Origin: Terrimonas sp937888905
Lineage (GTDB): Bacteria > Bacteroidota > Bacteroidia > Chitinophagales > Chitinophagaceae
Length of the DNA: 64,000 nt
NCBI GenBank assembly: GCA_937888905.1
Contig: CALATA010000004.1
Span: forward strand, 434,001 to 498,000
Direction of reading: 5' to 3'
A program made the position numbers and the translations under genes. Positions 1 to 8,552 of the stretch are shown in pieces (position 1 is the first letter of the stretch; every line of letters starts with the position of its first letter). Below the pieces are notes generated by a model. The model made no database searches and had not been told where the DNA came from. It saw only the letters and a program-made list of their open reading frames with translations.

Positions 1-549
1 GTGGCAGTACGTGCCGGCTTTCATGAGCCCATCAGCAAGGTAGAGCACGAGATCGTCATCACACCCAAGATGAGTTTTGGTACCGGCCATCATGCCACTA
101 CCTATATGATGCTGCAGCAGATGCGTGAGATCGATTTCAAGGACCGCTCCGTATTTGATTTTGGAACGGGCACCGGTGTACTGGCCATTCTTGCACATCG
201 CCTGGGTGCGGATACTATCAGGGCGATTGACAATGATACCTGGAGTATCGACAATACGCGCGAGAACATGGAAGCGAATAATGCAACAGGTATCATTCTG
301 GAGCGCGCGGACGATGCAGGAGCCGGTTTTCAGTATGATATTATTCTTGCCAATATTAACCGGAATGTGCTGCTCGACAACATGCACCGGCTTTCAGCGC
401 AACTGAATCCCGGCGGCACCCTGCTGCTGAGCGGCCTGCTGGAGGAAGACGAAACCGTGATCACTGAAAGCGCCACCCGGAATGGACTGCGCGCCCCGCA
501 ACGCTTTCAGCGCGGAAACTGGATATGTATCAGGTTTTCAGCCGCTTAA
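1..549 (+). CDS. prmA: Ribosomal protein L11 methyltransferase, 3' part
   Basis: SAM-dependent methyltransferase that methylates ribosomal protein L11 in the cytoplasm. The visible 182 residues begin inside the protein: the family is usually near 280 residues, so about 100 N-terminal residues lie left of the window and the first GTG is not a real start. Seen are FGTGHHATT (about residue 26), the SAM-binding glycine motif DFGTGTGVLAI (about 53) and the LANINRNVL stretch (about 115) where the catalytic NPP-like loop sits in this fold. The stop is followed 77 bases later by plsY on the same strand. Identification is by family motifs and is firm; only the missing 5' end is uncertain. Confidence 0.93.
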   Translation: MAVRAGFHEPISKVEHEIVITPKMSFGTGHHATTYMMLQQMREIDFKDRSVFDFGTGTGVLAILAHRLGADTIRAIDNDTWSIDNTRENMEANNATGIILERADDAGAGFQYDIILANINRNVLLDNMHRLSAQLNPGGTLLLSGLLEEDETVITESATRNGLRAPQRFQRGNWICIRFSAA

Positions 550-568
550 AAAAGGGCGTATTAAATTA

Positions 569-601
569 TTGTTACCCGCAACCGGTTTTTTCGTAAATTT
601 G
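569..601 (+). promoter_or_regulatory. Bacteroidota-type promoter of plsY
   Basis: TAAATTTG at 594-601 matches the Bacteroidota -7 box TAnnTTTG, and a TTG at 569-571 lies 22 bases upstream, within the spacing known for the -33 element. The plsY start codon is 25 bases downstream. The match is by eye. Confidence 0.55.
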
Positions 602-626
602 CTGTTCATCCCTAACCGATTTTTCT

Positions 627-1283
627 ATGAATGAACTATTGATCATAGTTCTTGCATATCTGATTGGCAGCATTCCTACTTCTGTGTGGGTGAGTCGTCA
701 TTTTTTCAACATTGACATACGTGAATATGGCAGCGGCAACGCTGGTGCCACCAACACTTACCGTGTACTCGGCCCTAAATGGGGTACGGTGGTAATGATA
801 GTGGATATGTTGAAAGGTATTGTTGCGGTGAAGCTTGCTTTTTTGCTCGGTGATTATGGCAGCCAGGAGCGATTGACCAACATTCAAATGGGATTGGGAC
901 TGGCCGCAGTGATCGGGCATATCTTCCCCATATGGGCGGATTTCAGAGGAGGAAAAGGTGTGGCTACTTTATTCGGATTAGTAGTAGGTATTTCGCCGTG
1001 GACAGCACTTGGTTGCTCCGGTGTATTCCTCGCGGTGCTTTATCTTACTCGTTTTGTATCGCTTAGTTCCATGCTGGCCAGTGTGGCTTTTCCCGTATTC
1101 ATCCTGGTGATTTTTAATGTTGATAATCCTGTATACCGTGTGTTTGCCATTGCAGTGGCCCTGATGGTGATCCTGACTCACCAGAAAAACATCGGACGTC
1201 TGTTGAAAGGCGCTGAAAGCAAAGTGCCTATTTTTAAATACCGCGACCGGCGCCGCCAACGCAGACGTAACTCGTCCCGTTAA
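627..1283 (+). CDS. plsY: Glycerol-3-phosphate acyltransferase PlsY
   Basis: Inner-membrane enzyme that transfers an acyl group from acyl-phosphate to glycerol-3-phosphate, the first step of phospholipid synthesis. At 218 residues it has the normal family length. The three conserved loops are visible: GSIPTSVW at 14-21, GSGNAGATN at 35-43 and GHIFP...FRGGKGVAT at 97-114. Several hydrophobic helices span the rest, and the C-terminus is a basic tail rich in Arg. It has its own promoter-like sequence and no close operon partner, which fits a housekeeping gene. Confidence 0.95.
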   Translation: MNELLIIVLAYLIGSIPTSVWVSRHFFNIDIREYGSGNAGATNTYRVLGPKWGTVVMIVDMLKGIVAVKLAFLLGDYGSQERLTNIQMGLGLAAVIGHIFPIWADFRGGKGVATLFGLVVGISPWTALGCSGVFLAVLYLTRFVSLSSMLASVAFPVFILVIFNVDNPVYRVFAIAVALMVILTHQKNIGRLLKGAESKVPIFKYRDRRRQRRRNSSR

Positions 1284-1304
1284 TACAATCCCCTCAAACC
1301 CGCT

Positions 1305-1312
1305 TACCTTTG
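1305..1312 (+). promoter_or_regulatory. Possible -7 box for the M48 lipoprotein gene
   Basis: TACCTTTG fits TAnnTTTG and lies 48 bases before the ATG at 1361. No convincing TTG is found at the -33 distance, so this is a weak call. Confidence 0.3.
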
Positions 1313-1360
1313 TTTGGTATAGTGATTGTTTAAGTTAACTGAACACCTAAAATACCCAAC

Positions 1361-2170
1361 ATGACCCGAATCTTTCTTGCTCTGACGGCAGTAGCCTGTT
1401 TGTCTGCCGGATGCTCAAACAATTCTGTTACCGGTCGTAGTCAACTTACGCTATTGCCTGAATCGGAGCTGCAGTCGATGGCTGTAAGCGAGTATCAGAC
1501 TTTCCTTTCCTCTAACAAAGTAATCAGCCCGTCCACCAGCAAGGATGCTGAGATGGTAACCCGCGTGGGCCAGCGCATCACGGCGGCTGTACAGCAATAT
1601 TATGCGCAAAAAGGTATTTCCTCCCAGCTCGATGGCTACAAGTGGGAATACAAACTGGTAGACAGCAAAGAAGTGAATGCTTGGTGCATGCCCGGCGGCA
1701 AGATCGTCGTTTATACAGGTTTGTTGCCTATTACGCAGAACGAAGCGGCACTGGCCGCGGTAATGGGACATGAAGTGTCTCACGCTATCTTCCAGCATGG
1801 CAATGAACGGATGAGCCAGGGCATGGTACAGCAGGGGCTTGGTTCTGCGCTCAGTGTGGCATTGTCGAGTAAGCCTGCTGCCACGCAGAATCTTTTTATG
1901 ACGGCATATGGTGTAGGATCGAATGTACTCGGTACATTACCGTTTTCCCGCAAACATGAACTGGAGGCCGATCGGTATGGTTTGATCTGGACAGCCATGG
2001 CCGGATATAACCCGCAAGAAGCAATTAACCTGTGGAAGCGCATGGAAACAGCCTCAAACGGACAAAAACCACCGGAATTTTTGAGCACGCATCCGAGCGA
2101 GGGAAGACGGATAACTGAACTGGAAAAACATATGCAAGAGGCACTTACATATTATAAACCTGTCAAATAA
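1361..2170 (+). CDS. M48 family metallopeptidase lipoprotein
   Basis: Zinc peptidase of the M48 (Oma1/BepA-like) group, 269 residues, likely tethered to a membrane facing the periplasm. The N-terminus has a signal peptide with lipobox LSAGC, so Cys18 would be lipidated. HEVSH at 137-141 supplies two zinc histidines and the catalytic Glu, and ELEAD near residue 200 supplies the third ligand. Relatives take part in outer-membrane protein quality control; that role here is inference. A strong terminator follows the stop, so it is transcribed alone. Confidence 0.9.
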   Translation: MTRIFLALTAVACLSAGCSNNSVTGRSQLTLLPESELQSMAVSEYQTFLSSNKVISPSTSKDAEMVTRVGQRITAAVQQYYAQKGISSQLDGYKWEYKLVDSKEVNAWCMPGGKIVVYTGLLPITQNEAALAAVMGHEVSHAIFQHGNERMSQGMVQQGLGSALSVALSSKPAATQNLFMTAYGVGSNVLGTLPFSRKHELEADRYGLIWTAMAGYNPQEAINLWKRMETASNGQKPPEFLSTHPSEGRRITELEKHMQEALTYYKPVK

Positions 2171-2190
2171 GTATACTTCTCTCATAGGGA

Positions 2191-2225
2191 AATCCCGTCC
2201 AAACGCAAGCTGGACGGGATTTTTA
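2191..2225 (+). terminator. Rho-independent terminator after the M48 gene
   Basis: Perfect 10-bp stem AATCCCGTCC / GGACGGGATT with an 11-base loop, followed by a T run. Confidence 0.85.
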
Positions 2226-2259
2226 TTGCATTACAGGCTCAACCTACCTGCATTTTCGT

Positions 2260-2267
2260 TAACTTTG
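2260..2267 (+). promoter_or_regulatory. Possible -7 box for the 153-residue gene
   Basis: TAACTTTG fits TAnnTTTG, 68 bases before the ATG at 2336. No TTG at the usual -33 distance. Confidence 0.3.
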
Positions 2268-2335
2268 CATTCCCTGCAATGAGAACACTGGTAATAGCCA
2301 AGATTACCAGAAACCCTTAAAAAATCGCTTCAAAG

Positions 2336-2797
2336 ATGTCACAAACAGTTTTTGAAAAGTTACAATTGGCAGACGAGAAAAATCTTCTGATCCAGGGTTT
2401 GCCTTCTTCTATTGAAAAGCAGTTTAGCAAATTGTCTTTTGCCAAAAACATGACACCTCTCCTGAAAAACAGGAAAATCGATTTCGCTTTGATCTTTGCA
2501 GTTAACGAGAATCAGTTGAATGGCATTCTGAAAGATGTGATGCCGTCGCTGAAAGGTGAGTCGAAGTTTTGGGTTGCATATCCAAAATCGACTTCCAAGA
2601 TCGTAACTGACCTTAACCGCGAGTGTAGCTGGAACAGGCTTACCTGCGAAGGGTACGAGAGCATCGAGCGTATCGAGTTGGATCATGTATGGAGTGCACT
2701 GCGTTTTGTAAGAGGAGAGTGCGATCCGCGTTCTGCCGGCGATGCAGTAACCGCACGTAAGCGGACAGCCGCTGTAGCTGCGGCAATGGCTGAATAA
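2336..2797 (+). CDS. Conserved hypothetical protein (possibly DUF3052-like)
   Basis: Soluble 153-residue protein with no signal peptide or membrane segment. The middle, with FWVAYPKSTSK near residue 80 followed by LDHVWSALRF near 118, resembles small proteins of the DUF3052 type, but I hold that only loosely and no function can be given. The C-terminus is Ala-rich and ends in a short helix. It is a single-gene unit: an upstream promoter-like box and a downstream hairpin frame it. Confidence 0.7.
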   Translation: MSQTVFEKLQLADEKNLLIQGLPSSIEKQFSKLSFAKNMTPLLKNRKIDFALIFAVNENQLNGILKDVMPSLKGESKFWVAYPKSTSKIVTDLNRECSWNRLTCEGYESIERIELDHVWSALRFVRGECDPRSAGDAVTARKRTAAVAAAMAE

Positions 2798-2835
2798 GCT
2801 GAACACACACTACGCAACAACAGTATTTAACACCG

Positions 2836-2866
2836 AATGCCCCGTTTAAGACGGGGCATTCTGGTT
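2836..2866 (+). terminator. Terminator-like hairpin
   Basis: Perfect 10-bp stem AATGCCCCGT / ACGGGGCATT with loop TTAAG, followed by a weak T-rich stretch. It lies 39 bases after the stop of the upstream gene. Confidence 0.7.
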
Positions 2867-2873
2867 GTATTGA

Positions 2874-3003
2874 GTGAATCGTGAATGGTGAATCGTCAAT
2901 CGTCAATCTTGAATGGGCTCCCCCTTCTTCCCTGGTTCGTGTCCTCACGAACCAATTCTCCGAATTTACACTTGTTACTTAATACCTATTACTTAATACG
3001 GCT
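2874..3003. repeat. Composite spacer repeat: GTGAATC words, palindrome, TTACTTAATAC words
   Basis: Three repeat types lie side by side. 2874-2914 holds seven-base words GTGAATC, GTGAATG and GTCAATC in series. 2934-2953 is a perfect palindrome GGTTCGTG-TCCT-CACGAACC. 2968-3003 holds TTACTTAATAC words ending in ACGGCTGTT. The same words recur in other spacers of this window (4718-4770, 10936-10985, 14990-15080). Confidence 0.8.
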
Positions 3004-3020
3004 GTTTAACCTTTGCTTCT

Positions 3021-3839
3021 TTATACAATAAACGGTGCTACGATTGTTTCTACTGCCGATCTGCTGAGCGGCTCATCAAAACTTTCACTGGCCGCATTTG
3101 CCGATACAAATGACAGAATGTTTACACCTGCTTGTGTGGTGATCTCTTCACCATCATAACTGGCTTGTACATTCGAACCGATACCGCCGGTATCTTTTCC
3201 CGTGATCCAGGGTTTGATGGATATGCCCGTGTTACGTGCCTGGCGCATCTGACGGATGTGTGACGCGTGACGTGCTTCTACAGAATGAATCTGCAACGCG
3301 GCAGTAAGTACATCATTGTTGGAAATGAGTGCACCTGCCTGTCCTTTGTATGCACGTACACCGGTATCTTCAAAGGTTTGCGCAACGGCCAGAAATACAT
3401 CGTAGTTGGTAAATACGGTAGGGAAGGTGCCGCGAGCGGTAAAGTCGAATGTAGGTTTAGCAACGGCCGTTCCTCCGAGACTACTGATAGCAGTTTTCAG
3501 GAAATTCACGTGCTGGTTTTCGTGGTCGCGGATCGTATTGATGGCGCCGACAGCCGGTGTACCCACAGGTACCAATGCCGGTGCAGCGGCGCCCCTGGTG
3601 TAAAATTCGGCTTCCAGGTATTCGAGTGTCAAGGCAAAGTTCAATACACCCACAATGGTACTGTTTCCCTGTCCGTATGCTTTTTTAAACATACCGCCGA
3701 GTGCCAGGGGAACTGCGGCGAGGGCAAGCTTGCCACCAATTTTTGCAAACTGGCTTACGGCGCTTCTGCGTGAATCGAGTCGTTCGTAAACTTCCGGATC
3801 CACTTTTTCAATATCGGTAATGAGTTTATGGATATTCAT
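3021..3839 (-). CDS. Ferritin-like domain protein, Tat-exported
   Basis: 272-residue protein of the Ferritin_2 (PF13668) type, a four-helix bundle family found in Bacteroidota and desiccation-related proteins. Residues 24-50 start with DSRRSAVSQF and continue as a hydrophobic stretch, a plausible twin-arginine signal placed after a short N-terminal region. Bundle motifs are seen in the helices with ENQHVNFLKTA (near 108) and EARHASHIRQMR (near 187); Glu and His there are the likely metal ligands. It follows its paralogue by 52 bases in the same direction, with sigma and anti-sigma genes upstream. Substrate is unknown. Confidence 0.85.
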   Translation of the reverse strand: MNIHKLITDIEKVDPEVYERLDSRRSAVSQFAKIGGKLALAAVPLALGGMFKKAYGQGNSTIVGVLNFALTLEYLEAEFYTRGAAAPALVPVGTPAVGAINTIRDHENQHVNFLKTAISSLGGTAVAKPTFDFTARGTFPTVFTNYDVFLAVAQTFEDTGVRAYKGQAGALISNNDVLTAALQIHSVEARHASHIRQMRQARNTGISIKPWITGKDTGGIGSNVQASYDGEEITTQAGVNILSFVSANAASESFDEPLSRSAVETIVAPFIV

Positions 3840-3891
3840 TTTTTGTAGAGTTTAAAGTTGTTGAAAAGAAAAACCTGTCTGTAGAATTTGA

Positions 3892-4599
3892 TCAGGAAGT
3901 GGGAAGATTGCCAGCCCAGAGTTTAGATACGAGGAAGGATTTCGCTACATCCAGTACTGCTGGTGGTGCTTTTACCAGGTCAAGGCCGTTCATGTCAACA
4001 GCAGTGTTGTCGGCAAAAGTACCATTGCTCAGGAGGTCACGGATGTAAGCGGCATGTCGCGCTTCCACCGAAACAATTTTTCCTGCCAGCAACAGATAAT
4101 CGGCAGACTGGATCAATTTACCTGCGCCATTGTAGGCTGATACACCAAGGTCTTCAAAAGCTTTGGCGGTGTTCAGTACGCTGGTGCGGCTGCTGAAATC
4201 AATCGCAGCGAAATTTACTTCCAGACCGGGAATAGCATTGGAGCCGAGTGCAGTTTTGAAGAATTCGCGGTGCGCAACTTCATGATCACGGATATCCGTA
4301 AGCAACGCAACTTCTGCCGGTGTTATGCCGCTGTACTGGGAAGCCATAACGCGTGTGTAGAAAGCTGCTTCGAGTTGTTCCAGTGCATAAGCATAGTTGA
4401 GAATGCCTACATCACCGCGACCGAGATCGATAAAACCATCGGGTGCCTCGTTGCCATTGTCATCGTCCTTGTCGCAAGATGCTAATACTGCGGCGGCAGT
4501 TACACCGAGTCCGAGAGAGGCAAGAAATTTTCTGCGATGAATCACTGATGCATCGGGGGTTTGTTCTGCTGACGAAATCCCTGAGGAGTTTCTTTTCAT
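3892..4599 (-). CDS. Ferritin-like domain lipoprotein
   Basis: 235-residue paralogue of the neighbouring gene, also Ferritin_2. The N-terminus carries HRRKFLASLG followed by a hydrophobic stretch ending in LASC, so it looks like a Tat-exported lipoprotein with Cys near residue 43 followed by an Asp/Asn-rich linker. The bundle helices include DHEVAHREFFKTA and EARHAAYIRDLL. The pair of secreted ferritin-like proteins next to an ECF sigma/anti-sigma pair is a recurring Bacteroidota arrangement and suggests envelope stress or metal/oxidant control; this is inference. Confidence 0.85.
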   Translation of the reverse strand: MKRNSSGISSAEQTPDASVIHRRKFLASLGLGVTAAAVLASCDKDDDNGNEAPDGFIDLGRGDVGILNYAYALEQLEAAFYTRVMASQYSGITPAEVALLTDIRDHEVAHREFFKTALGSNAIPGLEVNFAAIDFSSRTSVLNTAKAFEDLGVSAYNGAGKLIQSADYLLLAGKIVSVEARHAAYIRDLLSNGTFADNTAVDMNGLDLVKAPPAVLDVAKSFLVSKLWAGNLPTS

Positions 4600-4981
4600 A
4601 ATTCCGGTTTTTTGTGGTGTTTAAATGTTCAGGGCAAACCGAATCATTTATAGGATGACCTTAACAGTTACGGCAACGGGTTTGAAATAGTTTCAGAAGC
4701 GTTAAAGTTTTTTGAGCTGAATCGTGAATCGTCAATGGTGAAGGGGAAAATAACTGATTACTTACAACGGCTGTTTAATCTCTTCACCGTTGAACTAAAA
4801 AACGAAGACCGCCCTGAAAAAGGCAGTCTTCTGATCTGATTTCTTCGCTGTTGAAAGCTTGAAATTTCTTTATGTACGAGGGAATGTTGTCGGCGGATTC
4901 AAATTCAAAATTCAAAAATCAAAAGTCAAAATGCGTTGCCGGGACTGTTTGACTTATGACTTAATACTTAAAACTTACCAC
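4600..4981. repeat. 382-base spacer with repeat words and a terminator
   Basis: No gene is seen. 4718-4742 repeats GTGAATC/GTCAATG words, 4752-4770 has a TTACTTACAACGGCTGTT copy, 4797-4831 is a terminator, 4897-4932 is a TTCAAAA/TCAAAAG series, and 4948-4985 a CTTAATACTTAAAAC series. Confidence 0.75.
4797..4831 (-). terminator. Terminator of the sigma/anti-sigma operon
   Basis: On the minus strand a 10-bp stem (GAAGACTGCC pairing with GGCGGTCTTC apart from one mismatch) is followed by six T. It lies about 150 bases after the anti-sigma stop. Confidence 0.7.
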
Positions 4982-5797
4982 TTACCCTACTTTGCCAAAC
5001 ACATACATCTGATCCAAAGTCGGAGTGGGGCTGCCGCCGGCATTTTCCAGCGTGATGGCGAAGGCCTGTGCACCCGGAATATTTTTGAGTTTACAGATAG
5101 ATGCGCAATCACCGATCGTACCGGCATCGACAGGAACACCATCTACCAATGCCCAAAGCTGGTATTGCTTACCGGATGGAGCAGGTGCTAGTTTGGATGA
5201 CATCACATATACATCACGTGTATGTGTGTCCCAGAATACGGTTGCTGCATTATTCTCTTTCCCTTTCACACCTGCGAGGCTTACTTTCATCATGGCGGAG
5301 TCGGCCATCATGTCGAGGTCTTCCTGCATTTCTATCAGGCGGGTCTGGTAGGTTTTGTTATCGGCAAAAAGGGTAGTGCGCTGCGATATGAGATCTGCGT
5401 TTTCCTGGCGCACATCGTGATAGCGATTATAATAATGTACGTTAAGTGCCCCGCTGACCACGAGCAGGATGAGCGAAGCCGCAGCCAACATCGGAGCCCA
5501 GCGCATGCGGCGTACCGGAGCAGCCACAACAGGCGTTTCTTTTATACGCGGTGCTGATTCCGCAGGCATGGCTTCTTCCTTCAGTCTTTCAAATAATTGT
5601 TCTTTTACGCCAGCCGGCACAGACACGGCATGCTCTCCTGCCGTTTGTTCCAGCAGTTCCTCGAACGCTATGATCGCCTGGTCGATCTCGGGATACTGTG
5701 CACGAAGACGCTCGAGCTCCAGTATCTCGTCCTGATCAGCCAGTCCTAGGACATAGCTTTCGATCACTCCACTTTGTATGTAAGACTTAATATCCAC
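4982..5797 (-). CDS. Anti-sigma factor, RskA-like
   Basis: 271-residue inner-membrane regulator. The N-terminal 100 residues (cytoplasmic, YVLGLADQDEILELERL near residue 15) bind the sigma factor in this family; a single transmembrane segment lies near 103-125; the C-terminal half matches the RskA domain, with GKQYQLWALVDG near 212. The start is GTG at 5797, one base after the sigma gene stop, so the two are translationally coupled. It is expected to hold the ECF factor inactive until an envelope signal releases it. The signal is unknown. Confidence 0.9.
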   Translation of the reverse strand: MDIKSYIQSGVIESYVLGLADQDEILELERLRAQYPEIDQAIIAFEELLEQTAGEHAVSVPAGVKEQLFERLKEEAMPAESAPRIKETPVVAAPVRRMRWAPMLAAASLILLVVSGALNVHYYNRYHDVRQENADLISQRTTLFADNKTYQTRLIEMQEDLDMMADSAMMKVSLAGVKGKENNAATVFWDTHTRDVYVMSSKLAPAPSGKQYQLWALVDGVPVDAGTIGDCASICKLKNIPGAQAFAITLENAGGSPTPTLDQMYVFGKVG

Positions 5798-5798
5798 T

Positions 5799-6344
5799 TT
5801 ATACCTTAATCGTTTGTCTCAATTCTATCAGCGCTTTGCGAAGCCTGGTTTTAACGGTGCCTATGGGAATGTTCAGCTGTTTGGCTATATCATCCTGTGT
5901 GTAACCTTCGAAGTAAGACAATTCTACCAATATTCTGTAATCTTCCTTCAGCGTATGTACAATTTTACGAAGACCGATCACGTCGGTATTCGTCTGACTG
6001 CTTCCAGCAAGTGTAACGGATTCATCCGTCAACTCGTTATTCCGCTTATTGTTCTTCCAGTTCTTACTGCGCAACATATCGATTGCTGCATTGCGTGCAA
6101 TGGTCAGCATCCAGGTAAATAATCGTCCCTTCGATACATCGTAGGCACTTATCTGCTTCCAGATTTTGACAAATACTTCCTGTAAAATATCCAGGGCGGT
6201 GTCAGTATCCGGTAATATTCCGAGGATGGCGCCATGCAGCGAAGACGAGTAGTTATCGTAGAGATAACTAAACGCAGCCTGGTCGTGCTGCTTCAGCAAG
6301 CCAACCAGTTCTTCTTCATTATATCGCTGTAAGCTTTTCAACAA
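5799..6344 (-). CDS. ECF RNA polymerase sigma factor
   Basis: 181-residue sigma-70 family factor with only regions 2 and 4. Region 2 spans about 25-95 (ILQEVFVKIW, then FTWMLTIARNAAIDMLR) and region 4 about 125-175 (FEGYTQDDIAKQLNIPIGT followed by VKTRLRKA). It directs RNA polymerase to a stress regulon and is paired with the RskA-like anti-sigma gene that starts one base downstream. The downstream ferritin-like genes on the same strand are the obvious candidate targets, which is inference. Confidence 0.95.
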   Translation of the reverse strand: MLKSLQRYNEEELVGLLKQHDQAAFSYLYDNYSSSLHGAILGILPDTDTALDILQEVFVKIWKQISAYDVSKGRLFTWMLTIARNAAIDMLRSKNWKNNKRNNELTDESVTLAGSSQTNTDVIGLRKIVHTLKEDYRILVELSYFEGYTQDDIAKQLNIPIGTVKTRLRKALIELRQTIKV

Positions 6345-6450
6345 AGAAATTTAAATCAGATAATCAAATTACGAAAACAGGATTATTCTGGTTTTATAAA
6401 ATGGGAAATTTTTCTACATTATGTAACGGGGTAGGGAACAAAGCGTCCTG

Positions 6451-8484
6451 TCACCTGATCACCACCGTTCCCAGGGCCTGGGTCAGTTCCATCTCCATTT
6501 TTTTAAGATGTCGATGGGTCTCGCGCAGCACGTTCAACTCTTCGGGGGTATGTTCCTTTTCCATGTCAACCTGGTTTTCCAGCAGCATCCGCTTGATTTT
6601 CCGCAGTTTGAGATAGTTTACCGCGGACAATACCTTCTCACTTGTTTTGTCTTCCCCGATTTTAAGAAACTTGTACAGTTCCTCATCATTGCCGGGTGAC
6701 AGGGTCCGGATAAAATCCTCGTAGCTCTGTTCGAACAGGTTTTTCTGAAAGCCGGTGTTCTGGCTGAACTCCCGTTTCCAGTGTTCACTTTCTTCGTAGG
6801 GGAAGTTAAGCAAGGATACTGCCAGGGTACTTAGCCCGGTATCCTGATGGTACACAAAGTAGTTTTTGTTGGCATGTTCGGGATCGTGTTGCAACAATTC
6901 TTTGAAGGCATTCAGCAATTTGATCACTTCCTGATTATCCATCAGGCTTTCGTCCACCATCTCATCAAATATATAATTGGCTACTTTGCGGCCGTCTTCC
7001 CAGGGTTTGTCACCATGCTCCAATAATACACGGGCGATCTCTTTTTCCTGCAGATCGTCTTTGAACATCAGGTTGAAGGTGGCTTCTTCATAATTGGCCT
7101 CTTCAGCCTTCCGGGCATTTTCTTCCCGTTGAGCCGCATCTTCGAATGGAAGTTTGCGCTCCTGTGTCGATATGCGGTCGCGGATGAATTTGTTGACCAG
7201 GCTGTGCATACCGCCCTCGTCGATCTGCAGGATCTGCGCGCACTGGCGGATATAGTCCTGCTGACGGGTGAAGTCTTCCAGTTTGTTGATCCGGGAAATA
7301 GTCTCTGCCATCTTGTTCACCACTTCCGATTTTTTCACCGAGTCACCGCCTGCATCTTTCAACGCTACTTCCAGTTGAAAGAGAATGAAATCTTTTTTAT
7401 TGGTATCGATAAATTCCCGGAATGCCGTTGCGCCTACTTTATTGACATAACTGTCGGGGTCTTCTTTGTCGGGGATGAGAACAAGCTTTACATTCAGCCC
7501 TTCTTCCAGCGCCATGTCCAGCCCGCGGAGTGCGGCTTTTACACCCGCCGCATCGCCATCATAAATAATGGTCAGGTTGTTCGTGTATTTTCTGATCAAC
7601 CGCAGTTGATCCGTTGTTAACGATGTACCTCCGGAGGCCACTACGTTTTCGATACCTGCCTGGTGCAGCGATACCACATCGGTATAACCTTCCACCAGCA
7701 GGCATTCATCCGCCTTATCGATAGCTGTACGCGCAAAGTAGGAACCATAAAGGATCTTACTCTTGACATAGATTTCGTTTTCGGGAGTATTGATGTATTT
7801 CGGTGCACGGTCATTGGCCTTTAGTATACGGGCACCAAAACCAAGAATCTTTCCGCTTGAATTATGAATGGGAAAAATTACACGGCCCCTGTAATTGTCG
7901 GTAAGCTGTCCGTTACGCTCCGCTACCAGGCCTGATTTTAATAATAGTTCCGGGTTGTATTGTTTCGCTTTCGCTTCCTGCACCAGGGCATCGCGTTGCT
8001 CGGGGGCATAGCCCAATTGAAATTTGCGGATGATCTCTTCGCGAAAGCCGCGTTCTTTAAAATAACTCAGGCCGATATCCTGGCCTTCTTCTGTTTCAAA
8101 TAATTGCCGCGTGAAAAATTGGCCGGCAAAATTATTGAGGATATAAAGACTATCGGCGGTCTGGTATTGCTGCCGTTGTTCATCGCTGACAAAGGTTTCT
8201 TCGATCTCAATGCCGTAGCGGTTGGCCAGCCATTTCAAGGCATCTACATAGCTGTATTTTTCATGCTCCATAACGAAGCTGATGGTGTTGCCGCTTTTGC
8301 CGCAACCGAAGCATTTGTAGATTTCTTTGGAAGGGGAAACCGTAAAAGAAGGCGTCTTTTCGTTGTGAAAAGGGCAGTTACCAATGTAATTGGAGCCGCG
8401 TCTTTTAAGCTTGATAAAACTGCCGACCACATCCACGATGTCCAGGCGCGCAAGTATTTGTTGTATGGTCTGGGGAGAAATCAT
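6451..8484 (-). CDS. dnaG: DNA primase DnaG
   Basis: 677-residue replicative primase that makes RNA primers at the fork. The N-terminal CHC2 zinc domain shows Cys37, His40, Cys58 and Cys61 (CPFH...CFGC). The catalytic core contains the RNAP-basic motif near FPIHNSSGKILGFGARI and the Toprim motif LLVEGYTDVVSL near 265 with a following DGDAAG acidic motif. The C-terminal part binds the helicase in the family. Length is normal for Bacteroidota. No rpsU or rpoD neighbour is present; the gene stands between an unrelated sigma factor and an M56 gene. Confidence 0.97.
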   Translation of the reverse strand: MISPQTIQQILARLDIVDVVGSFIKLKRRGSNYIGNCPFHNEKTPSFTVSPSKEIYKCFGCGKSGNTISFVMEHEKYSYVDALKWLANRYGIEIEETFVSDEQRQQYQTADSLYILNNFAGQFFTRQLFETEEGQDIGLSYFKERGFREEIIRKFQLGYAPEQRDALVQEAKAKQYNPELLLKSGLVAERNGQLTDNYRGRVIFPIHNSSGKILGFGARILKANDRAPKYINTPENEIYVKSKILYGSYFARTAIDKADECLLVEGYTDVVSLHQAGIENVVASGGTSLTTDQLRLIRKYTNNLTIIYDGDAAGVKAALRGLDMALEEGLNVKLVLIPDKEDPDSYVNKVGATAFREFIDTNKKDFILFQLEVALKDAGGDSVKKSEVVNKMAETISRINKLEDFTRQQDYIRQCAQILQIDEGGMHSLVNKFIRDRISTQERKLPFEDAAQREENARKAEEANYEEATFNLMFKDDLQEKEIARVLLEHGDKPWEDGRKVANYIFDEMVDESLMDNQEVIKLLNAFKELLQHDPEHANKNYFVYHQDTGLSTLAVSLLNFPYEESEHWKREFSQNTGFQKNLFEQSYEDFIRTLSPGNDEELYKFLKIGEDKTSEKVLSAVNYLKLRKIKRMLLENQVDMEKEHTPEELNVLRETHRHLKKMEMELTQALGTVVIR

Positions 8485-8552
8485 AGCCGGACTGCAAATA
8501 TACCACGGTGCGCGGTAAGATGTGAGTACAGGCTAAAGATTTGTACAGGCTG

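Noticed and set aside
2874..2914. CRISPR-like array
   Set aside because: The repeated unit is about seven bases with no spacers of constant size, and no cas gene is nearby.
3267..3773. 168-codon plus-strand open frame
   Set aside because: It is antisense to the ferritin-like gene, whose helices and export signal are intact.
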